Notes: generated from the letters alone by a model not told the origin. 64,000 bases of DNA from an uncultured Corynebacterium sp. (GCF_943914615.1 NZ_CALUCS010000003.1:1-64000); one strand, 5' to 3'. Counted from the stretch's first letter, positions 17,491-27,271 are shown. Program-made: numbers and translations.

Positions 17491-17623
17491 GGAGCTATGG
17501 GCACCGACGCGAGGTGAGGGCCACTCCCGGAGAAGCAACTCACACCGACATCCGACGTCTACCGATCACAACTCACTCAACACGGCGGCGCGCCTTTCGT
17601 ACCGCCGGGGAAGGACACTGACC

Positions 17624-17983
17624 ATGACCACTCCAACCATCACCGTGCCAACTACCCTCACTCCAACTACACCCACGTCAACCGCTTTCACGCCGGATGT
17701 GGCGCCGGAGCAAATCCAGCCTGCGCCGGTCAAGACGGATCCGAGCATTGGAATCTCGGAAGAAACGTATTCTGACCAGCACCCAATCACCCGTTGGTGG
17801 AACCAGATTATTGGTGCTATCTATAGTCGATACGCCGATGATCGGGGTATGTCGACGGTGGAATACGCCTTGGGCTGCGTCGCTGCAGCTGCACTCGGAG
17901 CGCTGCTGTACACCGTCGTGACCTCGGACACCGTGGAACAGGCACTCAGTGGAATCTTCGATAGGGCACTGAACACGAAGTAG
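17624..17983 (+). CDS. Flp-like pilin with long leader (DUF4244)
   Basis: A 119-aa protein. Residues 1-74 are a Thr/Pro-rich then polar leader. G75-MSTVEYALG follows, a textbook type IVb prepilin cleavage context with glutamate at +5 (Glu80), and then a 20-residue hydrophobic helix. Cleavage would leave a 44-residue pilin, the size of Flp subunits. It corresponds to Rv3656c. The leader is far longer than usual. A GGGGAAGGA ribosome site precedes the ATG. It probably forms the main filament made by TadA and the TadBC fusion. Confidence 0.85.
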   Translation: MTTPTITVPTTLTPTTPTSTAFTPDVAPEQIQPAPVKTDPSIGISEETYSDQHPITRWWNQIIGAIYSRYADDRGMSTVEYALGCVAAAALGALLYTVVTSDTVEQALSGIFDRALNTK

Positions 17984-18135
17984 TCCGGAAGGCTCCTCGC
18001 TAGGCTCCGGGGTCACACAGCGCCCCGCGTTCCTGAGCTCTTCAAGGCTCGGGCGCGTGGGGGCGTCACTAAAAATACGCACCACGAACTACAACATCAC
18101 GAACTACACACAACAATCTTTAACCAGGAACGAAT

Positions 18136-18444
18136 ATGAACACAGTCGAAGGCGCCATCGTCCTGTCCGCCATAACGCTCGTCGCGGGTGGATCCGCCGC
18201 GGGAATGGTCACCATGTCGCAGGCCGCCACGGCGCAATCACTGGCGCGGACCGTAGCCCGAGCCGAAGCGCGCGGCGGCGATGGGGTTGCGCTCGCCAGA
18301 CAGATTGACGCCACCGCTGACGTCTCCACATCCCGCGAAAGCGGTGCGGAATCGCCGCTTGTGCGGGTGAAAGTCACCAAGGACGGGGCGCTGTTCGACG
18401 TTCACGGCGAGGCCGTCACGCTGGTGGAGCCCGACGGGGAATAG
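18136..18444 (+). CDS. TadE-like minor pseudopilin, no leader (Rv3655c-type)
   Basis: A 102-aa protein whose first residues are MNTVEGAIVLS, the same M-[S/N]-T-V-E sequence that follows the cleavage glycine in the pilin gene upstream. A hydrophobic helix (about residues 6-30) and a small soluble domain follow. An in-frame stop lies four codons before the ATG, so no prepilin leader can be encoded. An AGGA ribosome site sits 7 nt upstream. It is probably a minor component of the Tad apparatus, inserted without peptidase processing (inference). Confidence 0.78.
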   Translation: MNTVEGAIVLSAITLVAGGSAAGMVTMSQAATAQSLARTVARAEARGGDGVALARQIDATADVSTSRESGAESPLVRVKVTKDGALFDVHGEAVTLVEPDGE

Positions 18445-18463
18445 GGGAGGTGGAGACGAGCTC

Positions 18464-18787
18464 ATGAGCACCGTCTATGGGGCGATGATCACGCTCGGCA
18501 TCCTGTCGATGGTTTCCCTGCTGGCGCTCGGCAGCGCCATGCTGGGACACAAGGAGCAGGCCAGCACGGCCGCGGACCTAGCCGCGCTATCGGCCGCGAT
18601 GGTGGTGCAGACGGGCGAGGGCGAGCCGTGCGATACGGCGCGCAGCATCGCCGGTGCCAACGGTGCCGACGTGGAAAGTTGCGAGGTCAAAGGCGAATTC
18701 GTGACGGTGGACGTCACCACCCGCATGGGCTCGAACTCGCGCATCCTTCCGCAGAAGGCGCAGGCCACTGCCGGGCCGGCGGAGTAG
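18464..18787 (+). CDS. TadG-like secreted helicase-position protein (Rv3654c-type)
   Basis: A 107-aa protein beginning MSTVYGAMITLGILS, a membrane helix, followed by HKEQASTAADLAALSAA, the hallmark of TadE/TadG-like N-termini, and a short domain with two cysteines (about residues 56 and 74) that could pair. It follows the TadE-like gene by 19 bp with GGGGAGG before it. The start repeats the M-S-T-V pattern of the pilin but has tyrosine rather than glutamate at position 5. It completes a minimal tad cluster. No prepilin peptidase is visible in the window. Confidence 0.76.
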   Translation: MSTVYGAMITLGILSMVSLLALGSAMLGHKEQASTAADLAALSAAMVVQTGEGEPCDTARSIAGANGADVESCEVKGEFVTVDVTTRMGSNSRILPQKAQATAGPAE

Positions 18788-18855
18788 CCAGGCAGCGTAC
18801 TGCGGGCGTACCGCGATGTGGCGCGGGGCGTGGCACAAAACCGCGCTTACGCAGG

Positions 18856-20202
18856 CTAAGCGTTGCGGAACAAGTTCGCCAGGAACGGGGTGGAGTGCAC
18901 CTGCGAGGCGGGGACGGTCCCGCCGTGGTCGGTGGGATACCAGTGCACCTCCACCCGCTGGTTACGGCTGCGCATATCCCCTATGAACTGGTTGATCCAC
19001 ATGTCCGTATTCAAGATGATGCCGATAGGGGTGGGTACGTCCATGTCCTTCAGGCCGTGGCCCAGGAAAACTGGCTTGTCGTAGCCAGTCGCAGGCGTTT
19101 GCATGAACTCGCGCAGCGCGGGCTCCAGGCCCGGCACCTCGCGAAGCGGCTTCGAAAACGCCCGCGCGACATTGGTGCCCTTCAGCGCCTCAGAAAGCTC
19201 TGGATAACAAGAATCCTCAGCGGCCTTCACCATGCGTTTGCCCTCGTCGGTCAGGGCGGAATCGACGTCCACGTTCGGGTTGGCCTCCCGGAACGCTGCG
19301 ACGATATACATCGCGTAAGTGTTCAAACCGGCTGGTAGGGGGACTGGTGGGAAGGTCGGGCTGCCCGCCAATACGATCTCCTCTACATAAGCCGGAGCGC
19401 CCGTGGCTACCGTGCCCAGGAAGTTCAGGTTCGCCTGTTGGCTCCGTTTCGTGGCGCGCAAAGCGACGTGCAGGGCCGCGCCGCCGCCCTGGGACTGGCC
19501 AATGACCGCCCAGTTGCGGGAAAGTTTCTGGCCACCCTGCTTCGCCGCAGGCAGATCCTGCGCGGCGATTACGGAATCCACCACGTTAGCGGCGGTGGAT
19601 TTGCCGTTGAGGTAACTCATCAGTCCCTCAGTTCCCATGCCCGCATAGTCGCTGGCGACGATCGCATAACCCTGGTTGAGCCAATGGTTCAGATAGTCCT
19701 GATCCCGCTGGGAACGCGGATTCATCGACGGAGTGCACTGATCCGCCAAGCCCACCGTTCCATGCGCCCACGCCAGCACCGGCCAGCCGCCAGCCGGAGC
19801 CTTGCCCTTTGGGAAGAACACCGCGCCGGTGGAAGGCGATACCACCCCGTGCTGGTTGGTGGTCGAGTAGCTAAAGCGGAATTGCTGGCCCGCGGCAGTT
19901 AAACCAACAGCCGGGTCGAGTGGAACCGTGTTCATTAGCGCGCCTGCCTTAGCGGGAACCGCGCCGATCTTCAGCCCACTATCCACCGGTTTGCCGGCGA
20001 AGGGCGCTGGGGTGCGCATCGGCTCGCCACGGTTGACCAGCGCGGAAGCGCTGGACTGCGGCCCGGAAGGCGCCGGCGCCGCGGACTGTGCGGTGGCCAC
20101 CCCGCCCATCCCGGACAACGCAATCAAGGACATCGTGGCGGCAATGCTCGCCTTAAAACTCCGCCGGAACCCATTGTGATTTTTCTCAGAAAAAGACTTC
20201 AT
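18856..20202 (-). CDS. Secreted lipase (LIP family)
   Basis: A 448-aa secretory lipase of the PF03583 type. A basic start and hydrophobic core end at ATAQSA, giving a Sec signal peptide of about 38 residues. The mature protein has FPKGKAPAGGWPVLAWAHGT, the nucleophile elbow GQSQGGG, and a C-terminal DHGG histidine region. Two cysteines (near CTPS and DSCYPE) may form a disulfide. It should hydrolyse acylglycerols outside the cell, which fits a lipid-dependent lifestyle. The ATG at 20202 begins directly with the signal peptide. An upstream start at 20247 would spoil it. Confidence 0.88.
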   Translation of the reverse strand: MKSFSEKNHNGFRRSFKASIAATMSLIALSGMGGVATAQSAAPAPSGPQSSASALVNRGEPMRTPAPFAGKPVDSGLKIGAVPAKAGALMNTVPLDPAVGLTAAGQQFRFSYSTTNQHGVVSPSTGAVFFPKGKAPAGGWPVLAWAHGTVGLADQCTPSMNPRSQRDQDYLNHWLNQGYAIVASDYAGMGTEGLMSYLNGKSTAANVVDSVIAAQDLPAAKQGGQKLSRNWAVIGQSQGGGAALHVALRATKRSQQANLNFLGTVATGAPAYVEEIVLAGSPTFPPVPLPAGLNTYAMYIVAAFREANPNVDVDSALTDEGKRMVKAAEDSCYPELSEALKGTNVARAFSKPLREVPGLEPALREFMQTPATGYDKPVFLGHGLKDMDVPTPIGIILNTDMWINQFIGDMRSRNQRVEVHWYPTDHGGTVPASQVHSTPFLANLFRNA

Positions 20203-20261
20203 GCGGGAAAGTATATTCTTAGGCAAGCCGGGATGTGGGCGTCCCAAAGAAAAACAGTGAA

Positions 20262-22652
20262 CTAACCCGCCGCCCCGGCCAACGCCCGCAACAACAACAC
20301 CGCACCCGCCTTGAGCAGCGGATCATTGCCGTTACCGCACTTTGGCGACTGCACACAAGACGGGCAGCCGGACTCGCATTCGCAGGTCTCCACGGTCTCG
20401 GCGGTGGCAGCCATCCACTCGGCAAAGCGCGCAAAGCCCTGCTCGGCGAAACCCGCACCACCTACATAACCGTCGTACACAAACACCGTCGGCAAACCCG
20501 TATCCGCATGCAAAGCGGTAGAAACACCACCAATATCCCAACGGTCGCACGTCGCAATCAGTGGCAACAGGCCGATCGCCGCATGCTCCGCGGCATGTAA
20601 CGTCCCTGGCCACGTCGGCTCCGGCAGCCCCAGATCCAGCAGCACGTCCGGGTTCACGGTATAAGCCACCGCGCGGGTGCACAGCGACTCCGGCGGCACG
20701 TTCAGCGGTACGGTCTCCAAAATCTCGCCACCCGGCAGGCGCTTCCGATAACCGCTGACGGTATGCGAAACCTCCACGTCCACATCCGCCAGCCACACCC
20801 CGTCGCAGACCTTGCGCGTCCCCCGGGTGTGCCGCACCGCAATGTCGGTATCGCGGATCACCTGGGTGGTGTACTCCGGGAATTCGGGCCGCACCCACGC
20901 CACGGATTCCTCCAGGTCCAGCAGCTGCACCACGAACGTCTCGCCCTGGTGCATGTACACCGCCCCCGTGTGCACGTCCGACGTCGCGCGCGACTGATCC
21001 ACCGTGCCCAGCAGCCGGCCGGAATCGGCTTCCACGATCGCCACCTGGGCCGCCGCCCCGCCGCGGATCGACACCTGCGAATGCACCTGCTCCGCCACTT
21101 TCAGATCCGCGAAAATGCCCCGCGGCCTGCGCTTCAGCGCGCCCTGGCGCAGCAGGTGTTCCACCACGCGCTCCGCGCCCCAGTGCGCAACCTCCGCCTC
21201 GGACAGGGGCTTTTCCGCCGCCGCGCACACCACGTGGTCCGCCAGCACGTAGGGGTTCGTCGGGTCGAACACCGTGTTCTCCACCGGCCGGTCCAGCAAA
21301 GCTTCCGGGTGGTGCAGCAGGTACGTATCCATCGGGTCATCCGCGCCGACCAGCACCACCAGTGCGCCCTGGCCGCGCCTGCCCGCACGCCCGGCCTGCT
21401 GTCTAAAGCTGGCGATCGTGCCGGGGAAGCCGCTGGTCACCACCACATCTAGGCCGCCGACGTCGATGCCTAGCTCCAGTGCATTCGTCGAGGCGATGCC
21501 CAGCAGTTCGCCGTTGTCGAAGCGACGCTCCAGCTCGCGGCGATCCTCCGGGGTGTAGCCCGCGCGATAGGCCGCCACCCGCACCGCATCCGCGCTGCGC
21601 CCCAGCGCCGACAGTTTCTCTGCGGCGGCGACGGACACCACCTCCGCGCCGCGTCGGGAGCGCACGAAAGTCAGCGTCCGCGCGCCCTGGGCGATCGCCA
21701 ACCCCATCACGTCCGCGGCCTCGGAGTTCGCCGCCCGCCGTACCGGCGCGCCGTTTTCTCCCTCTACGTCCGGCAGGAACCCCGGCTCCCACAGCGCGAC
21801 GGTTCGCTCGCCCGCAGGCGCCCCGTCACGGGTCACTGCCACCACCCCTGGCCGTCCTGTCAGCCTGCGTGCGTGTGCCGCCGGATCCACGCTGGTTGCA
21901 GATGCCAAAACGATGGTCGGCGCCGTCCCACACAGCCGCAGTAGCCTGCGCAGCACCATCGCCACGTGCGCGCCGAACACCCCGCGGTAGACGTGGCACT
22001 CGTCGATCACCACATAGCGCAGCGTGCGCAGCAACCGGCTCCACGACTGCGGATTCCCTAGAATCGAGGCGTGCAGCATGTCCGGGTTCGTCACGATCAC
22101 CCGCGCCTGGTCGCGGATCACCCGCCGGGTCTCGGGCGGGGTGTCGCCGTCGTAGGTGGCCACCATGATGTCGTTCAGGTTCGCCGCGCCCGCGCACATC
22201 CGCGCCAACGCTGCTCGCTGGTCCTGCGCCAATGCCTTCGTTGGTGCGATATAAAGGGCCGTCGCGGTGCTCGCCGCAGCCAGGTCGCTCAAGGCTGCTA
22301 GTTGGTAGCCGAGGCTCTTTCCGGACGCCGTGCCGGTGGCAACCACCACATCCCGGCCCGCGTGCGCGTGGTTCGCGGTCTCCACCTGGTGCGACCAGGG
22401 GGTAGAAATCCCCTGCTCATGCAGGTATTCCACTAAGGTCTCGTCAACCCAGTCCGGCCACTGCGCCGTTTGCGACGGGCGGGCGGGGATGGTGCGCGTA
22501 TGGGTGACGGTGGAGCGCGGAAACTCGGGTGTCAGATCGGCCAGAAGTTCCTCGCCGAACGACGGCGCCGTGCCGCTCGCTGCGCTGTTTGCCGTGCCGC
22601 CCGCGGGACCGTCGGGCGCGGTGTCTGGGGTAGGGGGCGTGGGGTCGGACAT
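20262..22652 (-). CDS. DEAD/DEAH helicase with C-terminal cysteine cluster (MrfA-like)
   Basis: A 796-aa superfamily 2 helicase. Motif I is ATGTASGKSLGYQL, motif II DECH, motif III SATS, and motif VI QQAGRAGRRGQG. The C-terminal domain ends with CECESGCPSCVQSPKCGNGN, the DUF1998 / MZB zinc site found in B. subtilis MrfA (YprA), a mitomycin repair helicase, and in Rv3649. DNA repair is therefore likely. The frame is open to 23006, but the 118 extra residues look unlike the family and overlap cspA, so I start at the ATG before SDPTPPTPDT. It diverges from cspA. Confidence 0.9.
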   Translation of the reverse strand: MSDPTPPTPDTAPDGPAGGTANSAASGTAPSFGEELLADLTPEFPRSTVTHTRTIPARPSQTAQWPDWVDETLVEYLHEQGISTPWSHQVETANHAHAGRDVVVATGTASGKSLGYQLAALSDLAAASTATALYIAPTKALAQDQRAALARMCAGAANLNDIMVATYDGDTPPETRRVIRDQARVIVTNPDMLHASILGNPQSWSRLLRTLRYVVIDECHVYRGVFGAHVAMVLRRLLRLCGTAPTIVLASATSVDPAAHARRLTGRPGVVAVTRDGAPAGERTVALWEPGFLPDVEGENGAPVRRAANSEAADVMGLAIAQGARTLTFVRSRRGAEVVSVAAAEKLSALGRSADAVRVAAYRAGYTPEDRRELERRFDNGELLGIASTNALELGIDVGGLDVVVTSGFPGTIASFRQQAGRAGRRGQGALVVLVGADDPMDTYLLHHPEALLDRPVENTVFDPTNPYVLADHVVCAAAEKPLSEAEVAHWGAERVVEHLLRQGALKRRPRGIFADLKVAEQVHSQVSIRGGAAAQVAIVEADSGRLLGTVDQSRATSDVHTGAVYMHQGETFVVQLLDLEESVAWVRPEFPEYTTQVIRDTDIAVRHTRGTRKVCDGVWLADVDVEVSHTVSGYRKRLPGGEILETVPLNVPPESLCTRAVAYTVNPDVLLDLGLPEPTWPGTLHAAEHAAIGLLPLIATCDRWDIGGVSTALHADTGLPTVFVYDGYVGGAGFAEQGFARFAEWMAATAETVETCECESGCPSCVQSPKCGNGNDPLLKAGAVLLLRALAGAAG

Positions 22653-22916
22653 TAAAGTCAGTTCTAGACCCATTAGGGGGTGGATACAAGTTATTGTCCT
22701 GCGGAATCCACACTCGTCCGAATGTTTAACTCGCAACGTGGCAGACTGTCGTGTGGTTATTAAAATCCTCGGAACTTTTCCGCTCGCCTCGGCGTGAGGT
22801 GGGGTCTCGTTGGGTTTTGGGCCGATTGGGTTGGAAACGAAGTATCTTCTGACCTCGGCGTTTGGTGGTCGCAGAAGACTTGCGCCGGACAGATTCAACA
22901 AGATAGGTAGAAATTC

Positions 22917-23120
22917 ATGGCACAGGGAACCGTCAAGTGGTTCAACGCAGAGAAGGGCTTCGGCTTCATCGCCCCGGACGACGGATCTTCCGACGTCTTC
23001 GTCCACTACTCTGAGATCCAGGGCAGCGGCTTCCGCACCCTGGAGGAGAACCAGAAGGTCGAGTTCGAGATCGGCGAGGGCGCCAAGGGGCCGCAGGCTC
23101 AGAACGTCACGGCTCTTTAA
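22917..23120 (+). CDS. cspA: Cold-shock-domain protein
   Basis: A 67-aa cold-shock protein with RNP1 KGFGFI and RNP2 VFVHYSEI, the RNA-binding face of the OB fold. It starts MAQGTVKWFNAEKGFG, and its length is standard. It probably acts as an RNA chaperone. A strong terminator follows. The gene lies between the divergent helicase and topA, as in mycobacteria (Rv3648c). Confidence 0.97.
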   Translation: MAQGTVKWFNAEKGFGFIAPDDGSSDVFVHYSEIQGSGFRTLEENQKVEFEIGEGAKGPQAQNVTAL

Positions 23121-23138
23121 AACCCGCAGGGTTTTAGC

Positions 23139-23182
23139 AAGCCCCCGCCACGGTGCATCCCGCGCCTCGGCGGGGGCTTCGT
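23139..23182 (+). terminator. Terminator of cspA
   Basis: The perfect 11-bp stem AAGCCCCCGCC / GGCGGGGGCTT encloses a 19-nt loop. It lies 20 bp after the cspA stop. Confidence 0.85.
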
Positions 23183-23333
23183 CGGTTAAGGCCGGGCCTA
23201 CCCCGGTTGCAAATAAATTGCGTAAACCGCGTAGTGTCGCTTAGAAATGCGTAAGTGGCCCCATTGCAATAAACCTGTATAAACAATGGCACCCGGCAAA
23301 CTTAAAATTTTGAAGGATGTGTGAAAACAACCG

Positions 23334-26327
23334 ATGGCAAACGATGACGTCAAGCGTCTAGTGATCGTTGAGTCGGCGACGAAGGCCAAGAAGATCGCCC
23401 CGATCCTGGGGTCGAACTACATCGTCGAGGCTTCCGTCGGGCACATCCGTGACCTCCCCCGGGGCGCGGCAGACGTACCGGCCAAGTATAAGAAGGAGCC
23501 GTGGGCGCGTCTGGGCGTCAACGTCGATAAAGATTTCGAGGCGCTTTACGTCGTCAGCCCGGACAAGAAAAAGAAGGTCTCCGACCTGAAGGCCAAGCTC
23601 AAGCAGGTCGATGAGTTGTACCTGGCGACAGACCCCGACCGTGAGGGTGAGGCCATCGCGTGGCACCTGCTCGAGGTGTTGAAGCCGAAGGTGCCGGTGC
23701 GTCGCATGGTGTTCCACGAGATTACGAAGAACGCCATCCTCGAGGCCGCGCAGAATACCCGCGAGCTTGATTACGACCTGGTCGATGCGCAGGAATCTCG
23801 CCGCGTGCTGGATCGCCTGTACGGCTACGAGGTCTCGCCGGTGCTGTGGAAGAAGGTCATGCCGCGTCTGTCCGCCGGTCGCGTGCAGTCCGTCGCCACC
23901 CGCGTGATCGTGGAGCGCGAGCGCGAGCGCATGAAGTTCATCGCCGCCGAGTACTGGGATTTGAGCGCCACATTCGGCGTGGTAGATGCTGTTTCTTCTT
24001 CTCTTGATGACGCCGCCCCGGACTCCTTTGAAGCACGGCTGGCAACGGTCGCCGGCAAGCGCGTGGCTCAGGGCCGTGACTTTGGCGACGATGGCAAGCT
24101 GAAGGCCAGCGCAAAGGAAACATTTGTCCTGGATGGTGCGAAGGCGAAGGCTCTGGCCGAGGGGCTGCAGGGCCAGGAGTTCGCAGTGACGGCGGTGGAG
24201 GAAAAGCCCTACACCCGCCGCCCGTACCCGCCGTTTATGACCTCCACCCTGCAGCAGGAGGCCGGCCGCAAGCTCCGCTTTACCTCAGAGCGCACGATGC
24301 GCATTGCGCAGCGCCTGTACGAAAACGGCCACATTACTTATATGCGTACCGACTCGACGACCCTGTCGACCGCCGGTATCGAGGCCGCCCGCAGGCAGGC
24401 CAAGGAGCTTTATGGTGCGAAGTTTGTGGCCGATGGCCCGCGCCAGTACTCCCGCAAGGTGAAGAACTCGCAGGAGGCCCACGAGGCGATCCGCCCGGCA
24501 GGTGAGACCTTCCAGACACCGGGCCAGCTGAGCAACCAGCTGGATGCCGAGGAGTTCAAGCTCTACGAGCTGATTTGGCAGCGCACCGTGGCCTCTCAGA
24601 TGGCCGACGCGAAGGGCCAGTCCATGAAGGTCACCGTCGCCGGCGACGCGAAGTCGGGCGAGGCCTGCGAGTTCACCGCAACCGGCCGCACCCTGACCTT
24701 CCCGGGCTTCCTGAAGGCCTACGTGGAGGTCAGCCGCACCGCTGATGGCCGCGATGTGGCCGATAACGCGGAGAAGCGCCTGCCGCAGCTGACCAAGGGC
24801 GACGAGCTGAATGCGCGGGACGTGGCCGCCGACGGCCACTCGACGAACCCGCCGGCCCGCTACACGGAGGCCTCGCTGGTGAAGAAGATGGAGGAGATGG
24901 GCATTGGCCGCCCGTCGACCTACGCTTCCATCATCCGCACCATCCAGGACCGCGGCTACGTGTTGCCGCGTGGCAACGCACTGGTGCCTTCATGGGTGGC
25001 CTTCGCTGTCGTCGGCCTGCTGGAGCAGAACTTCGGCGCGCTGGTGGACTACGACTTCACCTCCGCGATGGAAGACGAGCTGGATGCTATCGCCGCCGGC
25101 GATCAGGACCGCGTGAACTGGCTGAAGGGCTTTTACTTCGGCGATAGCTCCCGTCCGGAGGCCCCGGGCGCGGTCGTGCCCCGCCTGGGTGGCTTGAAGC
25201 ACATCGTGGGCGACAACCTGGAGCAGATCGATGCCCGCCGGGTGAACTCCCTGCACATCTTCGACGATGAGAACGGCGTGCCGATCGTCGTCCGCGTGGG
25301 CCGCTACGGCCCCTACCTGGAGCGCATCAAGCCGGTACCGGCAGGGGCGCCGGAGGGTGCCGAGCCGGAGGTGCAGCGCGCCAACCTGCCGGAATCCATG
25401 ACCCCGGACGGGCTGACCCTGGAGGTTGCCGAGAAGCTTTTCGCCACCCCGCAGGGTGGCCGAGAGCTGGGCACCAACCCGGCTAACGGGCGCACCATCG
25501 TCGCCCGCGAGGGACGCTACGGTCCTTACGTCACTGAGGTGCTCGGCGAGGACGAGGAATCCCGCGTGGCCGAGGAGGCCGTGAAGGTCTGGGAGGCCGA
25601 GCGCGACGAGCAGGATCGCGAGCGCGAGGCCGAGGGCAAGAAGCCGCTGAGCCGCGAGACCAAGACCGCGCAGGCGCAGAAGGAAAAGCGCGTTAAGCAG
25701 ATCGTCGAGGAGACGCTGAAGCCCAAGACCGCCAGCCTGTTCAGCGGCATGGAGCCAGCCAGCGTGACGCTGGAGGAGGCCCTGAAGCTCATGAGCCTGC
25801 CGCGCGAGGTGGGCGTCGATCCGAGCGACAACGAGGTGATCACCGCCCAGAACGGTCGCTACGGCCCCTACCTCAAGAAGGGCAAGGATTCCCGCTCGCT
25901 GGCTAACGAGGAGCAGATCTTCACGATCACCCTCGACGAGGCTCGTCGCATTTACGCCGAGCCGAAGCGCCGCGGTCGTGCGGCAGCACAACCGCCGCTG
26001 AAGCAGCTGGGTGATAACGACGTCTCCGGTAAGCCGATGTCCGTCAAGGACGGCCGCTTCGGCGCGTATGTCACGGATGGCACCACCAATGCCTCCCTGC
26101 GCAAGGGCGATACCCCGGAGACGATGACCGACGCCCGCGCGAACGAGCTGCTGTCGGAGCGGCGCGCCAAGCAGGCAGCCGAGGGCTCGGCACCTGCGAA
26201 GTCGAGCCGCAAGGCCGCGAAGAAGTCGGCTAAGAAGACGACCAAGAAGGCCGCAAAGAAGTCGACGAAAAAGACGGCGAAGAAGCCGCCGACGTTGACC
26301 AAGCGCACGGTGAAGAAGTCTCGCTAA
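23334..26327 (+). CDS. topA: DNA topoisomerase I
   Basis: Type IA topoisomerase of 997 aa that relaxes negative supercoils. The TOPRIM domain has VIVESATKAKKI and the metal site ATDPDREGEAIAWH. The catalytic tyrosine is Tyr336 in HITYMRTDSTTLS. As in other actinobacteria there are no zinc-finger cysteines. Instead repeated D-type domains (GRYGPY occurs several times from about residue 655) lead to a lysine-rich tail of KK-repeats (about residues 958-997) that aids processivity. GAAGGA lies upstream of the ATG, spaced rather far. Confidence 0.97.
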   Translation: MANDDVKRLVIVESATKAKKIAPILGSNYIVEASVGHIRDLPRGAADVPAKYKKEPWARLGVNVDKDFEALYVVSPDKKKKVSDLKAKLKQVDELYLATDPDREGEAIAWHLLEVLKPKVPVRRMVFHEITKNAILEAAQNTRELDYDLVDAQESRRVLDRLYGYEVSPVLWKKVMPRLSAGRVQSVATRVIVERERERMKFIAAEYWDLSATFGVVDAVSSSLDDAAPDSFEARLATVAGKRVAQGRDFGDDGKLKASAKETFVLDGAKAKALAEGLQGQEFAVTAVEEKPYTRRPYPPFMTSTLQQEAGRKLRFTSERTMRIAQRLYENGHITYMRTDSTTLSTAGIEAARRQAKELYGAKFVADGPRQYSRKVKNSQEAHEAIRPAGETFQTPGQLSNQLDAEEFKLYELIWQRTVASQMADAKGQSMKVTVAGDAKSGEACEFTATGRTLTFPGFLKAYVEVSRTADGRDVADNAEKRLPQLTKGDELNARDVAADGHSTNPPARYTEASLVKKMEEMGIGRPSTYASIIRTIQDRGYVLPRGNALVPSWVAFAVVGLLEQNFGALVDYDFTSAMEDELDAIAAGDQDRVNWLKGFYFGDSSRPEAPGAVVPRLGGLKHIVGDNLEQIDARRVNSLHIFDDENGVPIVVRVGRYGPYLERIKPVPAGAPEGAEPEVQRANLPESMTPDGLTLEVAEKLFATPQGGRELGTNPANGRTIVAREGRYGPYVTEVLGEDEESRVAEEAVKVWEAERDEQDREREAEGKKPLSRETKTAQAQKEKRVKQIVEETLKPKTASLFSGMEPASVTLEEALKLMSLPREVGVDPSDNEVITAQNGRYGPYLKKGKDSRSLANEEQIFTITLDEARRIYAEPKRRGRAAAQPPLKQLGDNDVSGKPMSVKDGRFGAYVTDGTTNASLRKGDTPETMTDARANELLSERRAKQAAEGSAPAKSSRKAAKKSAKKTTKKAAKKSTKKTAKKPPTLTKRTVKKSR

Positions 26328-26368
26328 TTCGCCCTTACTTTTGAGTGGGAACTGATACGTTCATAAAC

Positions 26369-27271
26369 ATGAATCAGCTCCCGAACTTCACTGTCGTCAC
26401 TCTGGCCCCGAACCTTCCAGGTCCCGTTGCCGCCAAGCGGCTGCATGAGCTCGGCGGCACCGTCATCAAGGTCGAAGGCCCCGGAAAGGCCGCCGACCCT
26501 ATGCGCGTGTATTGCGAGCCCTACTACCAGTACCTGGTGGAGGGCCAGGAGGTGCGCAGCATCGACCTGAAGCAGGAATCTGGCCTGCGGGAACTACACG
26601 AACTGCTGGCAGAGGCGGACCTGCTGCTCACCAGCTCCCGCCCCGCCTCGCTGCAGCGCCTGGGGCTCGGCTGGGAAGACCTCCACGCACGCTACCCGTC
26701 CCTGGCGCAGGTGGCGATCGTCGGCCACTCCGGCGAACACGTCGACGTCGCCGGCCACGACCTGACCTATGAGGCACACGCGGGCACCCTTTCCTTCAAC
26801 GGTGATGAGCCCGTCATGCCCGTAGTCCCCATCGCCGACCTGGCGGGCGCGGAACGCGCCGTCTCGCAGGCGCTGGCCGCCCTGTGGCAGGCTAGCGCCA
26901 CCGGCCAGGGCAGCTACCACGAGGTCGCCCTGGCGGACATGGCCACGGAGTTCGCCACACCCGCCCGCTTCCGCCTGACCGGCCCGGACACCCTGCTGGG
27001 TGGCCTGCTACCGGGTTACGGCCTCTACCAGACCGAATGTGGCGGCTGGGTGGCTATCGCTGCGCTGGAACCGCATTTCTTCGTCGGCCTCATCGAAGCG
27101 CTGCACGCCGAAGGCCTGCTGCCGGAGGGCACCACGGCCGAACAGATGCAATCCAAGGGGATCACCGCCGAGCAGCTGGCCGCGGCAGTGGGGCAGAAGA
27201 CGGCGGCGTGGTGGGACGAGGTGGCGTCGAAAAGAAACCTCCCCATCGCCGCAGTACGGGGCGGAGCCTAA
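26369..27271 (+). CDS. Class III (CaiB/BaiF) CoA-transferase-like protein
   Basis: A 300-aa protein starting with VVTLAPNLPGPVAAKRLHELGGTVIKVEGP, the CoA-binding start of family III CoA-transferases. SIDLKQESG and DLLLTSSRP follow, and the conserved aspartate lies in GHDLTYEAHAGTL. It is short for the family (often about 400 aa), which suggests a compact racemase or transferase form. The substrate is unknown. No clear ribosome site precedes either the ATG used here or a GTG 24 nt upstream. Its stop codon overlaps that of the convergent cyclase gene by 4 nt. Confidence 0.82.
   Translation: MNQLPNFTVVTLAPNLPGPVAAKRLHELGGTVIKVEGPGKAADPMRVYCEPYYQYLVEGQEVRSIDLKQESGLRELHELLAEADLLLTSSRPASLQRLGLGWEDLHARYPSLAQVAIVGHSGEHVDVAGHDLTYEAHAGTLSFNGDEPVMPVVPIADLAGAERAVSQALAALWQASATGQGSYHEVALADMATEFATPARFRLTGPDTLLGGLLPGYGLYQTECGGWVAIAALEPHFFVGLIEALHAEGLLPEGTTAEQMQSKGITAEQLAAAVGQKTAAWWDEVASKRNLPIAAVRGGA

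Noticed and set aside
22653..23006. An N-terminal extension of 118 codons on the helicase gene
   Set aside because: It overlaps cspA on the other strand and lacks helicase-family similarity. A start at 22652 fits the family.
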